This document shows positions 26,301-34,201 of a stretch of 64,000 nucleotides of DNA, piece by piece; position 1 is the first letter of the stretch, and each line of letters begins with the position of its first letter. This DNA is from Tenodera sinensis (Eukaryota > Arthropoda > Insecta > Mantodea > Mantidae). Location of the stretch: assembly GCA_030765045.1 (NCBI GenBank), contig CM060964.1, forward strand, positions 278,064,888-278,128,887, written 5' to 3'. The notes below the pieces were generated by a model. It saw only the letters and a list, made by a program, of their open reading frames with translations. It did no database searches and was not told the DNA's origin. Both the position numbers and the translations under genes were made by a program.

Positions 26301-29300
26301 ACCCTGCTTTCCCCTACCTTGCTTTCGCTCCTATTTTATGTGCCTTCTCTGTATGATGTCTGCTATCTAACGAGGTTTGCAAAAAGGTTATTTGCATGTT
26401 TTTAAGAATTTCAGGAGGCAATATCATAATGTTAAAACAACAATATACCTACATTATTTATCAAAGTACCCAACATTTCCTAAACTTAAGTACAGCTTGA
26501 CACTCTGTATGTGCAAGTGAGGAGAAATGCAGAGAAGTGGTGAGAGTGGTGGGGGAGCAAGTGACTAGAAGGTTATCAGAACTTGAAGGCAGTCTCACAT
26601 ACAATATATGAACTTATCACTCTCACGGCAGCTGGAAGACTGACCCCCCACTCCTCTTTTATGCAAGTGGACTGCTCAGTGCTATTACACATCCTTGCTT
26701 TGGGAGTCTAGGAATGTCAAGACATTTTAGACAAGTTGTATTTGTGAGGAAAATTGGAGTTTGGTAAATATGCTACATTATCCATTTTCTCTTACATATT
26801 CCCCTACTCTAGATTTCTACATGCTTTAGACATCTAACTCACTTTAACCAGTGCTTTCTTGCTTTTCACAATTCAATGCACAGGCCTATGTCAGATCTAC
26901 AAAGACAGGGATAAATTTGAGTCTGCTAAGGAAACTGACCCCTCTAGTCCATAGCAATAACGGACATCATCCTGATGACAAACTATCTTGGTAAGCTGGA
27001 AATCAAATCCAACTTCCAACATCCTTGGTATGCAATAAAGTGCATGGACCATTATAAAAATATTTATTTCTATGACCAATTTGTTTTAAGCCATGCTTAT
27101 ATGCATTAAATAAGGTTCTTCTGCAACATAGCAGCCAGGGGGGTGGCCCTGGCGGCTGAAGTGTTGCAAGCCAAAGAAACATGCTGGCGCTGAAAATACC
27201 AACACTGCATAACTAAAGTGGTGATACACGAATGGGTGACGGAACATGAATTAGTAGTAATAATAGCTGTCTGGTGGAAATTATTCCATATTTTGGTTTT
27301 CTTATCTACTAGTTCTTTTAGTAATGTTTGGTACCGTTCTGTAGAAAGCAGTAGCATGTTTTAGTAATAGTTCCCGATGTAGAAGGGCTGTTGCATGAGT
27401 TTGCAAGTTAGTCATAATGGTGGGGTTTTTTGCAAGGCAGAGGACCTTATTCATATACATAGCTTTCACTCTATCAAAGCTAGGTTTATTTTTGGAGCGA
27501 TATTCGCACATTAGTTCAATTGCATATGTCATGACTGGCAATATATTGATATGAAAGAGTTGCCAATATATTGATGTGACTGTGGATTTCAAAGATGCAC
27601 AGTTGGCATTGATACAAGGTCCATAGATTTTAAGGAATTCATAAACACGTAAGTTGTTTGTTGTTAGCTAATGCTGGATTTCTGACAATGAAGTCATTAA
27701 TTCTCTTGCTCTCCAATATTTTTCACTGATGGATGGGGTGCTAGAAGTGGCCGGGCATATTTGAAGGTGGTCTCGGTCCATTTACCATTGCAGATCACAT
27801 AGAGGACAGAGTGGTGAAGAATATATCCCAATTCTGTTTAAATGTTTTGCCAGACAATCATGTCCTGTAATCAACCTACAGGTTGCAACTGCCGTTTTTC
27901 GAGGATACTCAGGAATTACATGAACACGTAAGTTGATGAGCTTATTCTGTGAAAAAATATAAATTTGAATGCATAAAAAATTTGTGAAACAAACTGAAGG
28001 TGCAGCAGCAAACACATTTGAAAAGGAAAACAATTATCAAAAGTACTATGATTTCATGCTGATCATTTCATGAAAAATGAGTCATGATTCATGTGTAATA
28101 TATTTCTTTGATGTTTCACATAATAAAGGTTAGATTTTAGTCTCTCATAAAGACTAACTTTCTGAAATAATCAGTTGCTTATTAGAATTGCGAGCAAGAG
28201 AATATTTGTAGTAGTTATTTATTATTGGTGCAGGAAAACCTTAGCAACCAAGAGAGGCAAGTGGGGTGTGGTTAGCACTAAATCTGCAAAATATGACATC
28301 TGAACCTCCTAGGAAAAAGCAGAATTGATGCTCTCAAACGTTGCAAAACCTATGTTATTGCAATGGTAAATATATTGGATTTCAGAGAAATAAACCTTAA
28401 GCAGGTTCAAATCCATTGTATTGCAATTGTCTGTTCATTTATATTTATGATGGGACTGCTGCAACACATATGCACATTATAATATTACTGTTTTCACACA
28501 TTGCAACCAAAAAACAGGCATTTAGGGTATTATTTGGTACATATTTAAAAAGGTTTAAAACAATGGCACAAAATATGCTGGTCATTGTGTTACCTAAAAA
28601 TGTTATGTACTTACCTTTGATTCCAGCAGCTGCAACTCTAACCTGATGAAGTTTAGGCAGTACTTCGCAATCTAACAATGATGGTCTTGGTCCACAAAGG
28701 AATACATCATAGCCATTGCTTCGAGTAGCAACTTTTGCCAAATAACGGTCAACCCTTCGTAATTCTGTTTCAAGATGACCGGGATCCTTGGATACATCCC
28801 TTATGTAGAAACAGAATCTTGAGAAGAAGTCTCTGTGAAGCAATCGTTGTCATTTGCATAAATATAACTAAATTACTTCACATGATGCGAAAGTAAGAAC
28901 ATTACCCAGCCTTTATTATGTGCAAAATTGTTGCAAATACTATAAATTACAATTGGTGCACATACCGTGTTGCCAATTCTGCTTCTGGATCTTCTAGGTT
29001 TTGCTGAATGACACCTCCTGGATACCGAGATTCCATGAGAGTTACAATATCATCTGCTACATCCAGTGGCTCTTCATCCGAACCAAGATGTAAGGCTGGA
29101 ACTCGAAGCCTTAAACCCAGCCGGCTGAAAGCTTCTGGGGGTCTAGCTACATTCACAGGAATTGTCTTAAATTGTGGTAAAACCCCTACTGTGGCCTTTA
29201 ACTTCGCTAACAAAAGTACACGCTGACTCTGAGGACACGCACCCAGACTTTTACCATCCCTTCCTGCTTTTACGAATAATGTCAATTCCTTATTAGAATG

Positions 29301-29306
29301 ATTCAT
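13477..29306 (-). CDS. Chloride intracellular channel (CLIC)-like protein, 3 coding exons, 263 aa
   Basis: Exons 29306-28966, 28832-28615 and 13709-13477 join in frame: the phase-2 junction CG|A gives Arg and the phase-1 junction G|GT gives Gly. Both introns are GT-AG (GTATGT..CACAG and GTAAGT..TTTTTCAG). The product has the family's normal length (about 240-260 residues). Residues 8-29 contain LFVKAGRDGKSLGACPQSQR. Cys24 sits in a CPxS motif equivalent to the glutaredoxin-like active-site cysteine of CLICs (usually CPFS or CPFC). An all-alpha C-terminal domain follows with FLCGPRPSLLDCEVLPKLHQ and then YEIPASLTALWRYL and HSCPSDAEI, the CLIC C-terminal signature. CLICs are GST-fold proteins that exist in soluble and membrane-associated forms, with reported oxidoreductase and ion-channel roles. 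It is diverged from the canonical arthropod Clic, so it may be a paralogue. Confident as a family call; the true 5' end is uncertain. Confidence 0.9.
14152..14833. repeat. Fold-back repeat (family F), chained arms
   Basis: Left arm TCCTAAAGTAAGAACAAATT onward runs through TTGCAAGTTCTTGG and CCAACTCATTCTCAAAGC. A reverse-complement right arm ends near 14444 and is followed directly by another left arm (14442-14570). Two copies of the family's flanking tail (CTTCACTGTTAATAGCTTCA) lie at about 14735 and 14803. The centre contains AT-rich repeats of ATACTAGTATA type. Related copies are at 24913-25216 and 59876-59991. Confidence 0.85.
15000..15262 (-). mobile_element. Old SINE copy (tRNA-Leu-like family)
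   Basis: On the minus strand the head reads GCCATGGCCAAGCGGTTAG (A box), followed by a decayed B box TTTGATCCCAGG and GTGGTGGACGAAGTGGTG, matching the 46488-46731 copy with many substitutions. The 3' half differs from that copy. Confidence 0.65.
15530..17128 (-). pseudogene. Mariner transposase remnant (SETMAR-type), split by an insertion
   Basis: Minus-strand translation in mixed frames gives, in order: MEFTLENVHAIYYKL (16921-16877, N terminus), GHPTSVPMPENINAV, MQDRHATYCEIGTILG, MLKKYNGGATKYVYKI, SDESRIYAYEPERM, VFQHEPNPIK, SAHTSCLAPNDFFLFPNIK and EAVDAFKNHVLEVSQ. These are the landmarks of insect mariner transposases. The DDD-type catalytic segments are damaged by stops and frameshifts, and the expected HHDN segment is degraded. 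The N terminus is separated from the rest by the inverted-repeat element at 16493-16877. It lies in CLIC intron 2. Confidence 0.82.
16493..16877. mobile_element. 385-bp inverted-repeat (MITE-like) element
   Basis: Arms 16493-16555 and 16815-16877 are 63 bp each and differ at only a few positions. The outer ends are GTAACGGTATTAAGAGTAAT and, reverse-complemented, GTAACAGTATTAAGAATAAT. The interior is GC-richer than the surroundings, with a doubled TTCGGCACCAGTCTTCG and a TATATAAGGCGG block that looks promoter-like. It sits inside the mariner remnant. I cannot define a target duplication. Confidence 0.82.
17287..17369. repeat. ATT trinucleotide microsatellite
   Basis: About 64 bp of uninterrupted ATT units, followed by ACT/ATT variants. 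Confidence 0.97.
17370..18780. other. No gene; T/C-rich stretch inside CLIC intron 2
   Basis: 18050-18600 is strongly pyrimidine-biased on the plus strand and gives several overlapping Leu/Phe/Ser-rich frames, a composition effect and not a gene. Confidence 0.5.
18780..19510 (-). repeat. Decayed repeat A-related fragments
   Basis: 19219-19500 aligns with the fragment at 45770-46020: TTACATTCACATGAGCTTTT, AAGCTTATTTTTCTATCCAC, then ATGTTTAAAACCTG and AAATTTCATACTCTTTCCA. Both look like an older subfamily of repeat A's 3' half. 18800-18870 shares AAATTCCATACCCTTTGCATGAC. Confidence 0.5.
19589..20400 (+). pseudogene. Jockey-type LINE fragments (C-terminal piece, then RT piece)
   Basis: 19589-19795 encodes CPLCSLNEDMEYNHIQKCP, the C-terminal zinc-knuckle-like motif of the LINE at 51260-54324. 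Immediately downstream, in another frame, 19797-20400 encodes the RT segment (ALFADDLIIRHSHKTQ, with the FADD catalytic motif) and KYLKRVVFDKLTW. The order is C-terminus before RT, so two separate copies or a rearrangement are abutted. There are multiple stops. Confidence 0.75.
20520..21400. repeat. Satellite-like tandem repeat, about 295-bp period
   Basis: The phrase ATATTAC(C/A)TTCACAGTG(T/G) recurs at about 20768, 21063 and 21360, with a half-unit (TTACATTCACACTGTTTTC) at 20950 and a diverged match at 21245. Each period holds CACTTTTAGGTAACACATTC and CCATAAAAAACGTGATTTTG. The 5' part (20520-20770) contains a shorter duplicated block, CAATTCTTGTATATATAT. It is non-coding. Confidence 0.78.
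21909..22055 (-). mobile_element. tRNA-like SINE, 147 bp, with 15-bp target duplication
   Basis: Flanked by AATAGTGAAAGTAAA at 21894-21908 and 22056-22070. On the minus strand it has an A-box-like TGGGCAAAGTTTAAGAGGT and a B box GGTTCAAATCC. The 3' terminal CCGGTTCTACCT is complementary to an internal AGGTAGAACCGG, so the RNA 3' end can fold back. It is the standard form of the family that is palindromic at 44309-44487. Confidence 0.85.
22555..22775 (+). pseudogene. Jockey LINE RNase H-domain fragment
   Basis: Plus-strand translation gives VILSESQTAIQAIVTLPK, then after frame changes QQISKLGKKAILQ and SHCGVDSNEKADFL. These correspond to VILSDSRAAI and the following region of the LINE at 51260-54324. 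It is old and frameshifted. Confidence 0.7.
22820..22850 (-). other. Hammerhead-like motif in a decayed SINE tail
   Basis: On the minus strand: CTGATAATGGGAGC, a six-base loop, then GCTCTTGAAAC. It is the same 3' domain as in the SINE at 4060-4390. Confidence 0.45.
22917..23697 (-). repeat. Repeat A copy 3
   Basis: Minus-strand copy from AAAATCTGATGTGTTGCATT to the 5' end TGGAATACAATACTCCCTCT plus the terminal palindrome TACTTATTAATTATTATACA..GTAGAGAAAGT. It is inserted between two fragments of an old Jockey LINE on the plus strand. Confidence 0.8.
23700..23955 (+). pseudogene. Jockey LINE C-terminal fragment
   Basis: It encodes IPKLPRKSAVATFCLITGH and DCL, matching IPEYPRKTAVAT and LITGHDCLAKH of the copies at 27657-27922 and 51260-54324. 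With 22555-22775 it is probably one element split by repeat A. Confidence 0.72.
24050..24457 (-). repeat. Repeat A copy 4, partial
   Basis: Contains the 5' half of the family on the minus strand (GCAATACTTCCTTGTGGTAG at its right end, and TTTTAATAAAAATTGTTCAA). The 3' half is absent and divergence is higher than in copies 2, 3 and 5. Confidence 0.68.
24515..24870 (-). mobile_element. GC-rich tRNA-derived SINE, about 355 bp
   Basis: The minus strand begins GTCTCCTTAGCACAGTGATG (A box) and has CGGGTTCGATTTC (B box) about 35 bp later, followed by a long GC-rich body ending near CACCATGGGGTTGGTTAG. The sharp GC contrast with the flanks and the promoter spacing identify a SINE. The overlapping open frames on both strands are composition artefacts. 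Confidence 0.8.
24913..25216. repeat. Fold-back repeat (family F), near-perfect inverted arms
   Basis: The left arm (24913 to about 25025) begins TCTAAAGTAAGAACAAATTA and contains CTGACTCGAGTTTCAAGTTG. Its reverse complement occurs twice: once truncated (about 25023-25095) and once complete to 25216. The tail ATCTTGTTACTTCACTGTTA follows. The centre is the palindrome AAAGCTTT. Confidence 0.9.
25705..25820. repeat. Imperfect inverted repeat related to the 49151 palindrome
   Basis: The left arm has GGGCTTGTAGGCCGTAGTCTA and the right arm TAGACCACAGTCCACAAGC. The arm words match GGGCTTGTGGGCCGTGGTCT at 49151-49240, and the downstream GGCTGTGAAAGC resembles GGCCGTGAAAGC after 49384. It is an older member of that family. 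Confidence 0.7.
25821..27105. other. No gene; intronic unannotated DNA
   Basis: Short frames only. I see no transposon signature. Confidence 0.4.
27110..27600 (-). pseudogene. LINE C-terminal fragment (second LINE family)
   Basis: Minus-strand frame 27592-27302 has LFHINILPVMTYAIELMC, VKAMYMNKVLCLAKN and LLHRELLLKHATAFYR, the region after the RT fingers/palm in a LINE family that also appears degraded at 42000-43110. 27357-27106 continues it in another frame. Confidence 0.6.
27657..27922 (-). mobile_element. 5'-truncated Jockey LINE stub with 13-bp target duplication
   Basis: AACACGTAAGTTG flanks the segment at 27644-27656 and 27923-27935. The content is the last 266 bp of the family at 51260-54324, encoding PRKTAVATCRLITGHDCL, GIYSSPLCPLCDLQ and the same 3' terminus (GCATTAGCTAACAACA on the minus strand). 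The clear duplication marks it as younger than the other LINE fragments in this intron. Confidence 0.88.
28615..28832 (-). CDS. CLIC-like exon B (start of alpha-helical domain)
   Basis: 218 bp, starting after a TTGCTTCACAG acceptor and ending at AAAG|GTAAGT. It encodes about 73 residues, including SRFCFYIRD and DCEVLPKLHQVRV. The latter corresponds to the conserved CLIC segment with DC-x-LxPKL. Confidence 0.88.
28966..29306 (-). CDS. CLIC-like exon A (thioredoxin-like domain)
   Basis: It encodes residues 1-113 plus two bases and ends at a GTATGT donor (28965). The frame stays open upstream for another 32 codons to an AG acceptor (TTTCAG, 29408-29403) without a Met, so coding may begin in an earlier exon. 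The ATG at 29306 was chosen because it gives a family-typical length and places Cys24 where CLICs have it. Confidence 0.85.
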
Positions 29307-29409
29307 TTCCGCAAGAGAAACAACGGCGAACTTTATATTGTAGTCGTAACAGAAACGAGCAATGTGTCGCCAATGCTTATCGTAATTTCTAGCTCCAGGA
29401 TACTGAAAT

Positions 29410-30291
29410 GCTGCATTAAACTAAGAATTAACTCGGGACGGGATTTACGTACCTATCCCAATTCTTAAATAACTGGGCGTAAATTATGAAAAAAATGTGG
29501 AATCTAATCGCAGATGTCGCTGCAAGTGCATACTATATTTGTAATGAACTTAAGAGTCCAAAAATGTAGCCTTAAAGTTATGTGCATTACACGCTACGGC
29601 ACAATATTATTCCTAAATCAATTAAAAAACTGAGTGAAACCTAATCCTGCATGAAAATTATCACTCACCTGAACATCTACTTGCCTGAACACTTTTATTT
29701 CCTCCTCAACGTTCAGTATGGTAGAGTCAAAGGCACAGATTATAGTCAATTATGGTCAAAAGCATGTTACAGTGTTTCTGCTGTCTTTTTGGATTTCCGG
29801 TATGAGAAACTTAGAAGCCACAAATCTCATTTGTGCAATAGTTTCATATTTAAAAAAAAAAATGACTTTGCCTTTCTTTTACTATTTAATACAAGAACAG
29901 CTTAATGACACAGTGTTTAATTTAAATCAACACACCGTAAGCTTTAATACTTAACTACAATGCATGCTATATGAGCATTCACGGTAGGAACAAACTATGA
30001 AAATTTTACTTTGACAGTTTCACGTAGCGAAAGCTGTCAGTTTGTTTTCCTCTTTGTAGCTGGTGAAATTAAGAGATTCAAAACAAAACAATGAGATACC
30101 TCAATGCAAGAAAATAAAATGACAGGCCTAAAATGAGTTTCCGTGATTCTAAAAGTGAAGGCAGATCAGAAGCATTAGTATGTGACAAGTACATTTTTGC
30201 AGTAAAACGTTTTAAATGCTTTGATATACTGGATCCATCAAGAACGTGATATGCACTCGCAAATGTAGCCATGAATCATTAAGTCGACAAT
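29410..30291. other. Divergent intergenic region between CLIC-like and small membrane-protein genes
   Basis: It should hold the promoters and 5' exons of both genes. A short imperfect stem (TGACAGTTTC / GAAAGCTGTCA) lies at about 30012-30038, with a TCAGTTT initiator-like word within it. A 64-codon minus-strand frame (30272-30078) begins 19 bp from the plus-strand gene's ATG and is not recognisable. Confidence 0.4.
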
Positions 30292-30610
30292 ATGACACCT
30301 TTTGATGACTTTATGTACCTCATGAACTCAGTTCTGCTGGGAGAAGATCCAGTGAGTATTGTTAAGCAGCAGTTTAATATACCTAGCTGAGCATCAGAGG
30401 TTGGGGCACTCAACCCATGTTTGTTTACATTTGTTTCAGACGATAGAAGATTTCATACTGCTTATTGGTACATTTGTAGCATTTATTGCATTCATTTTAT
30501 GGTGCTGCTTCCCAGTGGTACCTAAGGAAGCAAATCCTCCTCTCCAATATGACAGTAGGAATTATAATCAGTATAAGAAGGTGGATAATTCATATGAAGC
30601 AAACTCCTAG
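30292..30610 (+). CDS. Small single-pass membrane protein, 76 aa, two exons, unrecognised
   Basis: Exon 1 (30292-30351) encodes MTPFDDFMYLMNSVLLGEDP and ends at GTGAGT. An 88-bp intron ends TTTGTTTCAG. Exon 2 (30440-30610) continues in phase 0 with TIEDFILLIGTFVAFIAFI, a strongly hydrophobic segment of about 20 residues, followed by WCCFPVVPKE. A polar Tyr/Asn-rich tail ends at TAG. The two Cys just after the membrane segment could be palmitoylated. Acidic residues lie before the membrane segment and Lys after it, favouring N-out topology (inference). Clean splice sites, a single open frame and a downstream AATAAA support a real gene. I do not recognise the family; function unknown. Confidence 0.72.
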
Positions 30611-30950
30611 CAAAAAATGTACTCCCATGTCATGAGGGGGTACACATATCACAGCATAGGAGCATCAAGAAAGAGGGCATCTTCAGCATCCCCTTCAAAA
30701 ACAGACAGCTTAAAAACTGACATAATTTTTGAGAGGCCAACTGAGTAACTTTTTTTTCTTTTTTAAAGATTTTTTCTTCGTCTGGATAATATTTGTGTCA
30801 TTCTGAATCATATGTATTCCGTTGTTCATCATTTTACAGCCGTCTGCACATTTTTTATATTAACTATAAAGATTATACAGCTCATGTCAGTGCTTCATAT
30901 GCAGAGATCGTAAAATTTGCTTAAGCACTGTTAATAGTTAATATAAGAAA

Positions 30951-30956
30951 AATAAA
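30951..30956 (+). promoter_or_regulatory. Candidate poly(A) signal of the small membrane-protein gene
   Basis: AATAAA, 341 bp after the stop codon. Confidence 0.4.
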
Positions 30957-33900
30957 TGTTCCGTTAAAGCCTTTGAAGAGCAATGGAAGTGCAAATTTTA
31001 GCTATGTTTGCTGATCTTATCCAACGTATAAAATATGGATAACAGCAATTTAGTCTTAAATTCACAGTAATATCAAATTTAGCTTACAAATATATTCAGG
31101 GTCAAGAATAATTGCTTAATGCATGTTTATTGTCACACAAATATTTAATGTTAATGTGATTATAAGGACTTTTATTTATTAAAAAATATCAAATATTTGC
31201 TTTAACACCAGTTAAAATAAATTTGTTGCACAAAATTATTTTGGAACTACTAAAACCTGTTGTCATACAAATGGAGCTACTTACTTGTTAAGTTTTCTTA
31301 TATTGATTTTTAGTTCATTTGTAGCTGATGTAATTAAAATTAATCAGGTTGCATAACTGGTAGCATTTAAATTAAAGGCTGTAAATCACTTTCCAATTCA
31401 CTAAATGAATGAATTGAGAAATTCACGTGATGTACATATATTTCAATTCACTGAAACATAACTTTTTTTTTGTGGTCATTTGGGCCTTTGGTTGTCAAGG
31501 ACCATTTAGCCATCTGGATGATGTATTTCTATTAAATTTACATATACACAAAAGCAGATTTTAATGTTGACTTCAACTTCTAATTGAACATAATATGTAA
31601 AAAGAAGGAAAATAATTTATTGTTAACATAAATGTTCCAGTAAGTATATTTCCTTTTGTTAATTTAATTATTGTGTAAATTAATATCAAGTGCCATTGGA
31701 GTCGTTAGAAATGTGGAATAGAATGGCTTAATGAAATTGCCTGAATTTTCAGTTTTGTTAAAGTTGACTGCTGGAACCAGTAGTTGCTCAATGATTGGTG
31801 TGTGATGACTACGACCTGGATTTAAATGCACTAAAAATAGAATATGCATTTATCATAGGAATTATTTTAACTCACAATTTGCAAAAATGTATACATGTTT
31901 CATTTCTTGCAAAATGAGTCACAGTATGTTACTAAGTATTTCTTAATGTTTGCAGTTCTATTATTGGACAGAATTAGTTTTTCGTGTCAACAGACATCAT
32001 TGGGCAATACTTTTCACTGATAATGACTGCTCAGAAATTCATCTGTCAAAGATTGTGTGATTCCACTTACATGTTAACTGATTTAATTTTTCTTCAGTCC
32101 TTGGTTTGAGTCTTAACACGGCATTGAGTTTAGTTTTAACTTTTTTCCCCATTTTTCTCAGGGATGGCATTTCGAGAAGAATTTCTGTTGTCAATCAACT
32201 GAAGAAACTTGTGCAGAATGCACTGTGAGTTTCTAGACCATTAATAACCTTTTAAAAGTGACGAATAATATACATGTATATCTTGGTATAGTTTCACATT
32301 CAAATGTGCATTTTACTTCTTGAACACATGCAGTATGACTGTGATGACATAAAATAGGAAGATTATTGTGGTGCCAAGGGATATCCAACATATAGATTCA
32401 TCAGATTTTTCAGTTTGTTCAGAAATATCAGTAATCAATAGGTAAATCAATGCCAAATGATATGTATATCCTTGAATATGCACTAACCCTCAGAATATTC
32501 ATTTTCATTTACATGTATGCATTTTCAAAAAATCCGGGCCTTAGTGATGACAGGTTTAATATTTTTTTTAATCCTATCTCAGATTGGAACAATCTCTGGC
32601 TCTGAAATTGAAACAAACTGTTAAATTAGTCATTCCTGTTGTTGAGATAAAAAAATATGGTAAAAGAAGAAGTATGGTTACTAATATGAATAGGAACTAC
32701 CTATTAAAGAATTGAAATTTTGGAAGATTTCCATAAATAAGTATGAGAAGTAATGAATGAATTTTGACATACATGAAGATATTCCAAGTTTGGGGTACAT
32801 AAACTTAATACCAAAATGGTACTTCAAGCAATGTTTCAGCAGGTGTGACAGTCAACTTTAGCTGATGATTTAGGCAACAGCCCATGAAACATGTTCTAAT
32901 TAGTAATCAGGTAAGTAAAGCAAGCAAAATTGTTTAATCAACTCACATTTGTAGTTATAAACAGCTGAAACAGCTTCAGTGTGTTAAGATTCTTTCCAGT
33001 GACACTGAGTTGGCCAGATAGAGTTTTCCTCTAAGTGCTGCTTTAATATAGGTACCAAAAAAAAACTATTCAACTATTATTCTATAAAATATTGACCATT
33101 ATTTTGGGTAACAATCTGCTATGTTTCTGCCATTACTTCAATGGTGATACCAATTCTTGAGTTTACTGACAATGATCTATTAAGTATGTGCATTTGATAT
33201 GTTAAATGATTATTGAACCTCCTTCAATAAAATGTTGGATCTGTGCATAGTCTGAAGATGAATATCTTGAATGTATGCTGTGAGGCAGTAATTCATGAAT
33301 TAGAATAAGAGCAATTTATGAACAAGTGCATTGTTGTAGTATAGCACATTTTCTATTTATTATAACCATGTGGTATATTTTAAAAGTTCATAAAACTTGC
33401 TCACATTACACCTCGTCATCAACCCCACAGTAGTGAAGGACCAACTTAAAATGACCCTATAGAACCACTGACTGAGGTTCTTTTTTCCCCAAATTATGGA
33501 TACTGACAAGATTTTCCATCACTGGTCATAATGCATCAGAGTTGGGGATTTTTAAGAAGTTTAAAGTATCATTTCATCACTGGATCTGACTTAGCTGAAT
33601 TCAGGTGGATCTATTCTTCAACTTTAGTGTATTATGCTGTGTTGCAGTTGTGTAGCTACTATTTGGAGAAACCTTTCTGACAGTCCCAAGTACTGGCAAA
33701 TGGCTCTTTGAGGTCAATTTTTGTAACATTTTTTTTTGTAACCGCAGGCCACCTAAGAGCATGAATTATCTTTAAGTATTCATGTTTCTTCAGCTGCTGA
33801 ATTAGCACTTAAAACTAGGTATTTTACAAAAAGAAAATAAAAGCAAAACAAGCAAACAAAAAAACATGCTTTCATACATGGTTAGATTTGGTGATTAAAT

Positions 33901-34080
33901 ACAGAATATTTACTTCTTTATTTATTTACTACTGTTCCATTTATATGCCGCCTAACATTGAAGGTCATATCGGCAGCTTTTAACCTCTTAGAACAATTGC
34001 TGTTCACTCACTTAATGATGGTTTAGAACTATGAATTTCTATTACTTTGTTTTTGTTACATTAAATACACATTCATACCT
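30957..34080. other. No gene recognised
   Basis: AT-rich DNA with no coding signature or transposon end that I can identify. Confidence 0.4.
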
Positions 34081-34084
34081 CCAG

Positions 34085-34197
34085 ACTCGGGAGGATGGGA
34101 AATAATCCTAGTGGAAGAAAAATTCTCAGCCGGGAATTGAACCCAGGACCCTTTGCACAGCTGGCAGGTGCTCTACCGACTGAGCTACAGGGCCAGC
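34085..34197 (-). mobile_element. tRNA-derived SINE head
   Basis: On the minus strand it starts GGCCCTGTAGCTCAGTCGG (A box) and has GGGTTCAATTCCC (B box). The segment after the T arm does not pair with the 5' GGCCCTG, so it is not a tRNA gene. The tail CCATCCTCCCGAGTCTGGAG continues the SINE. A piggyBac element lies immediately on its 5' side. Confidence 0.72.
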
Positions 34198-34201
34198 TTA
34201 A

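Noticed and set aside
34130..34197. A possible tRNA gene (TAGCTCAGTCGG..GGTTCAATTCC)
   Set aside because: The acceptor stem halves do not pair and the sequence continues into a SINE body.
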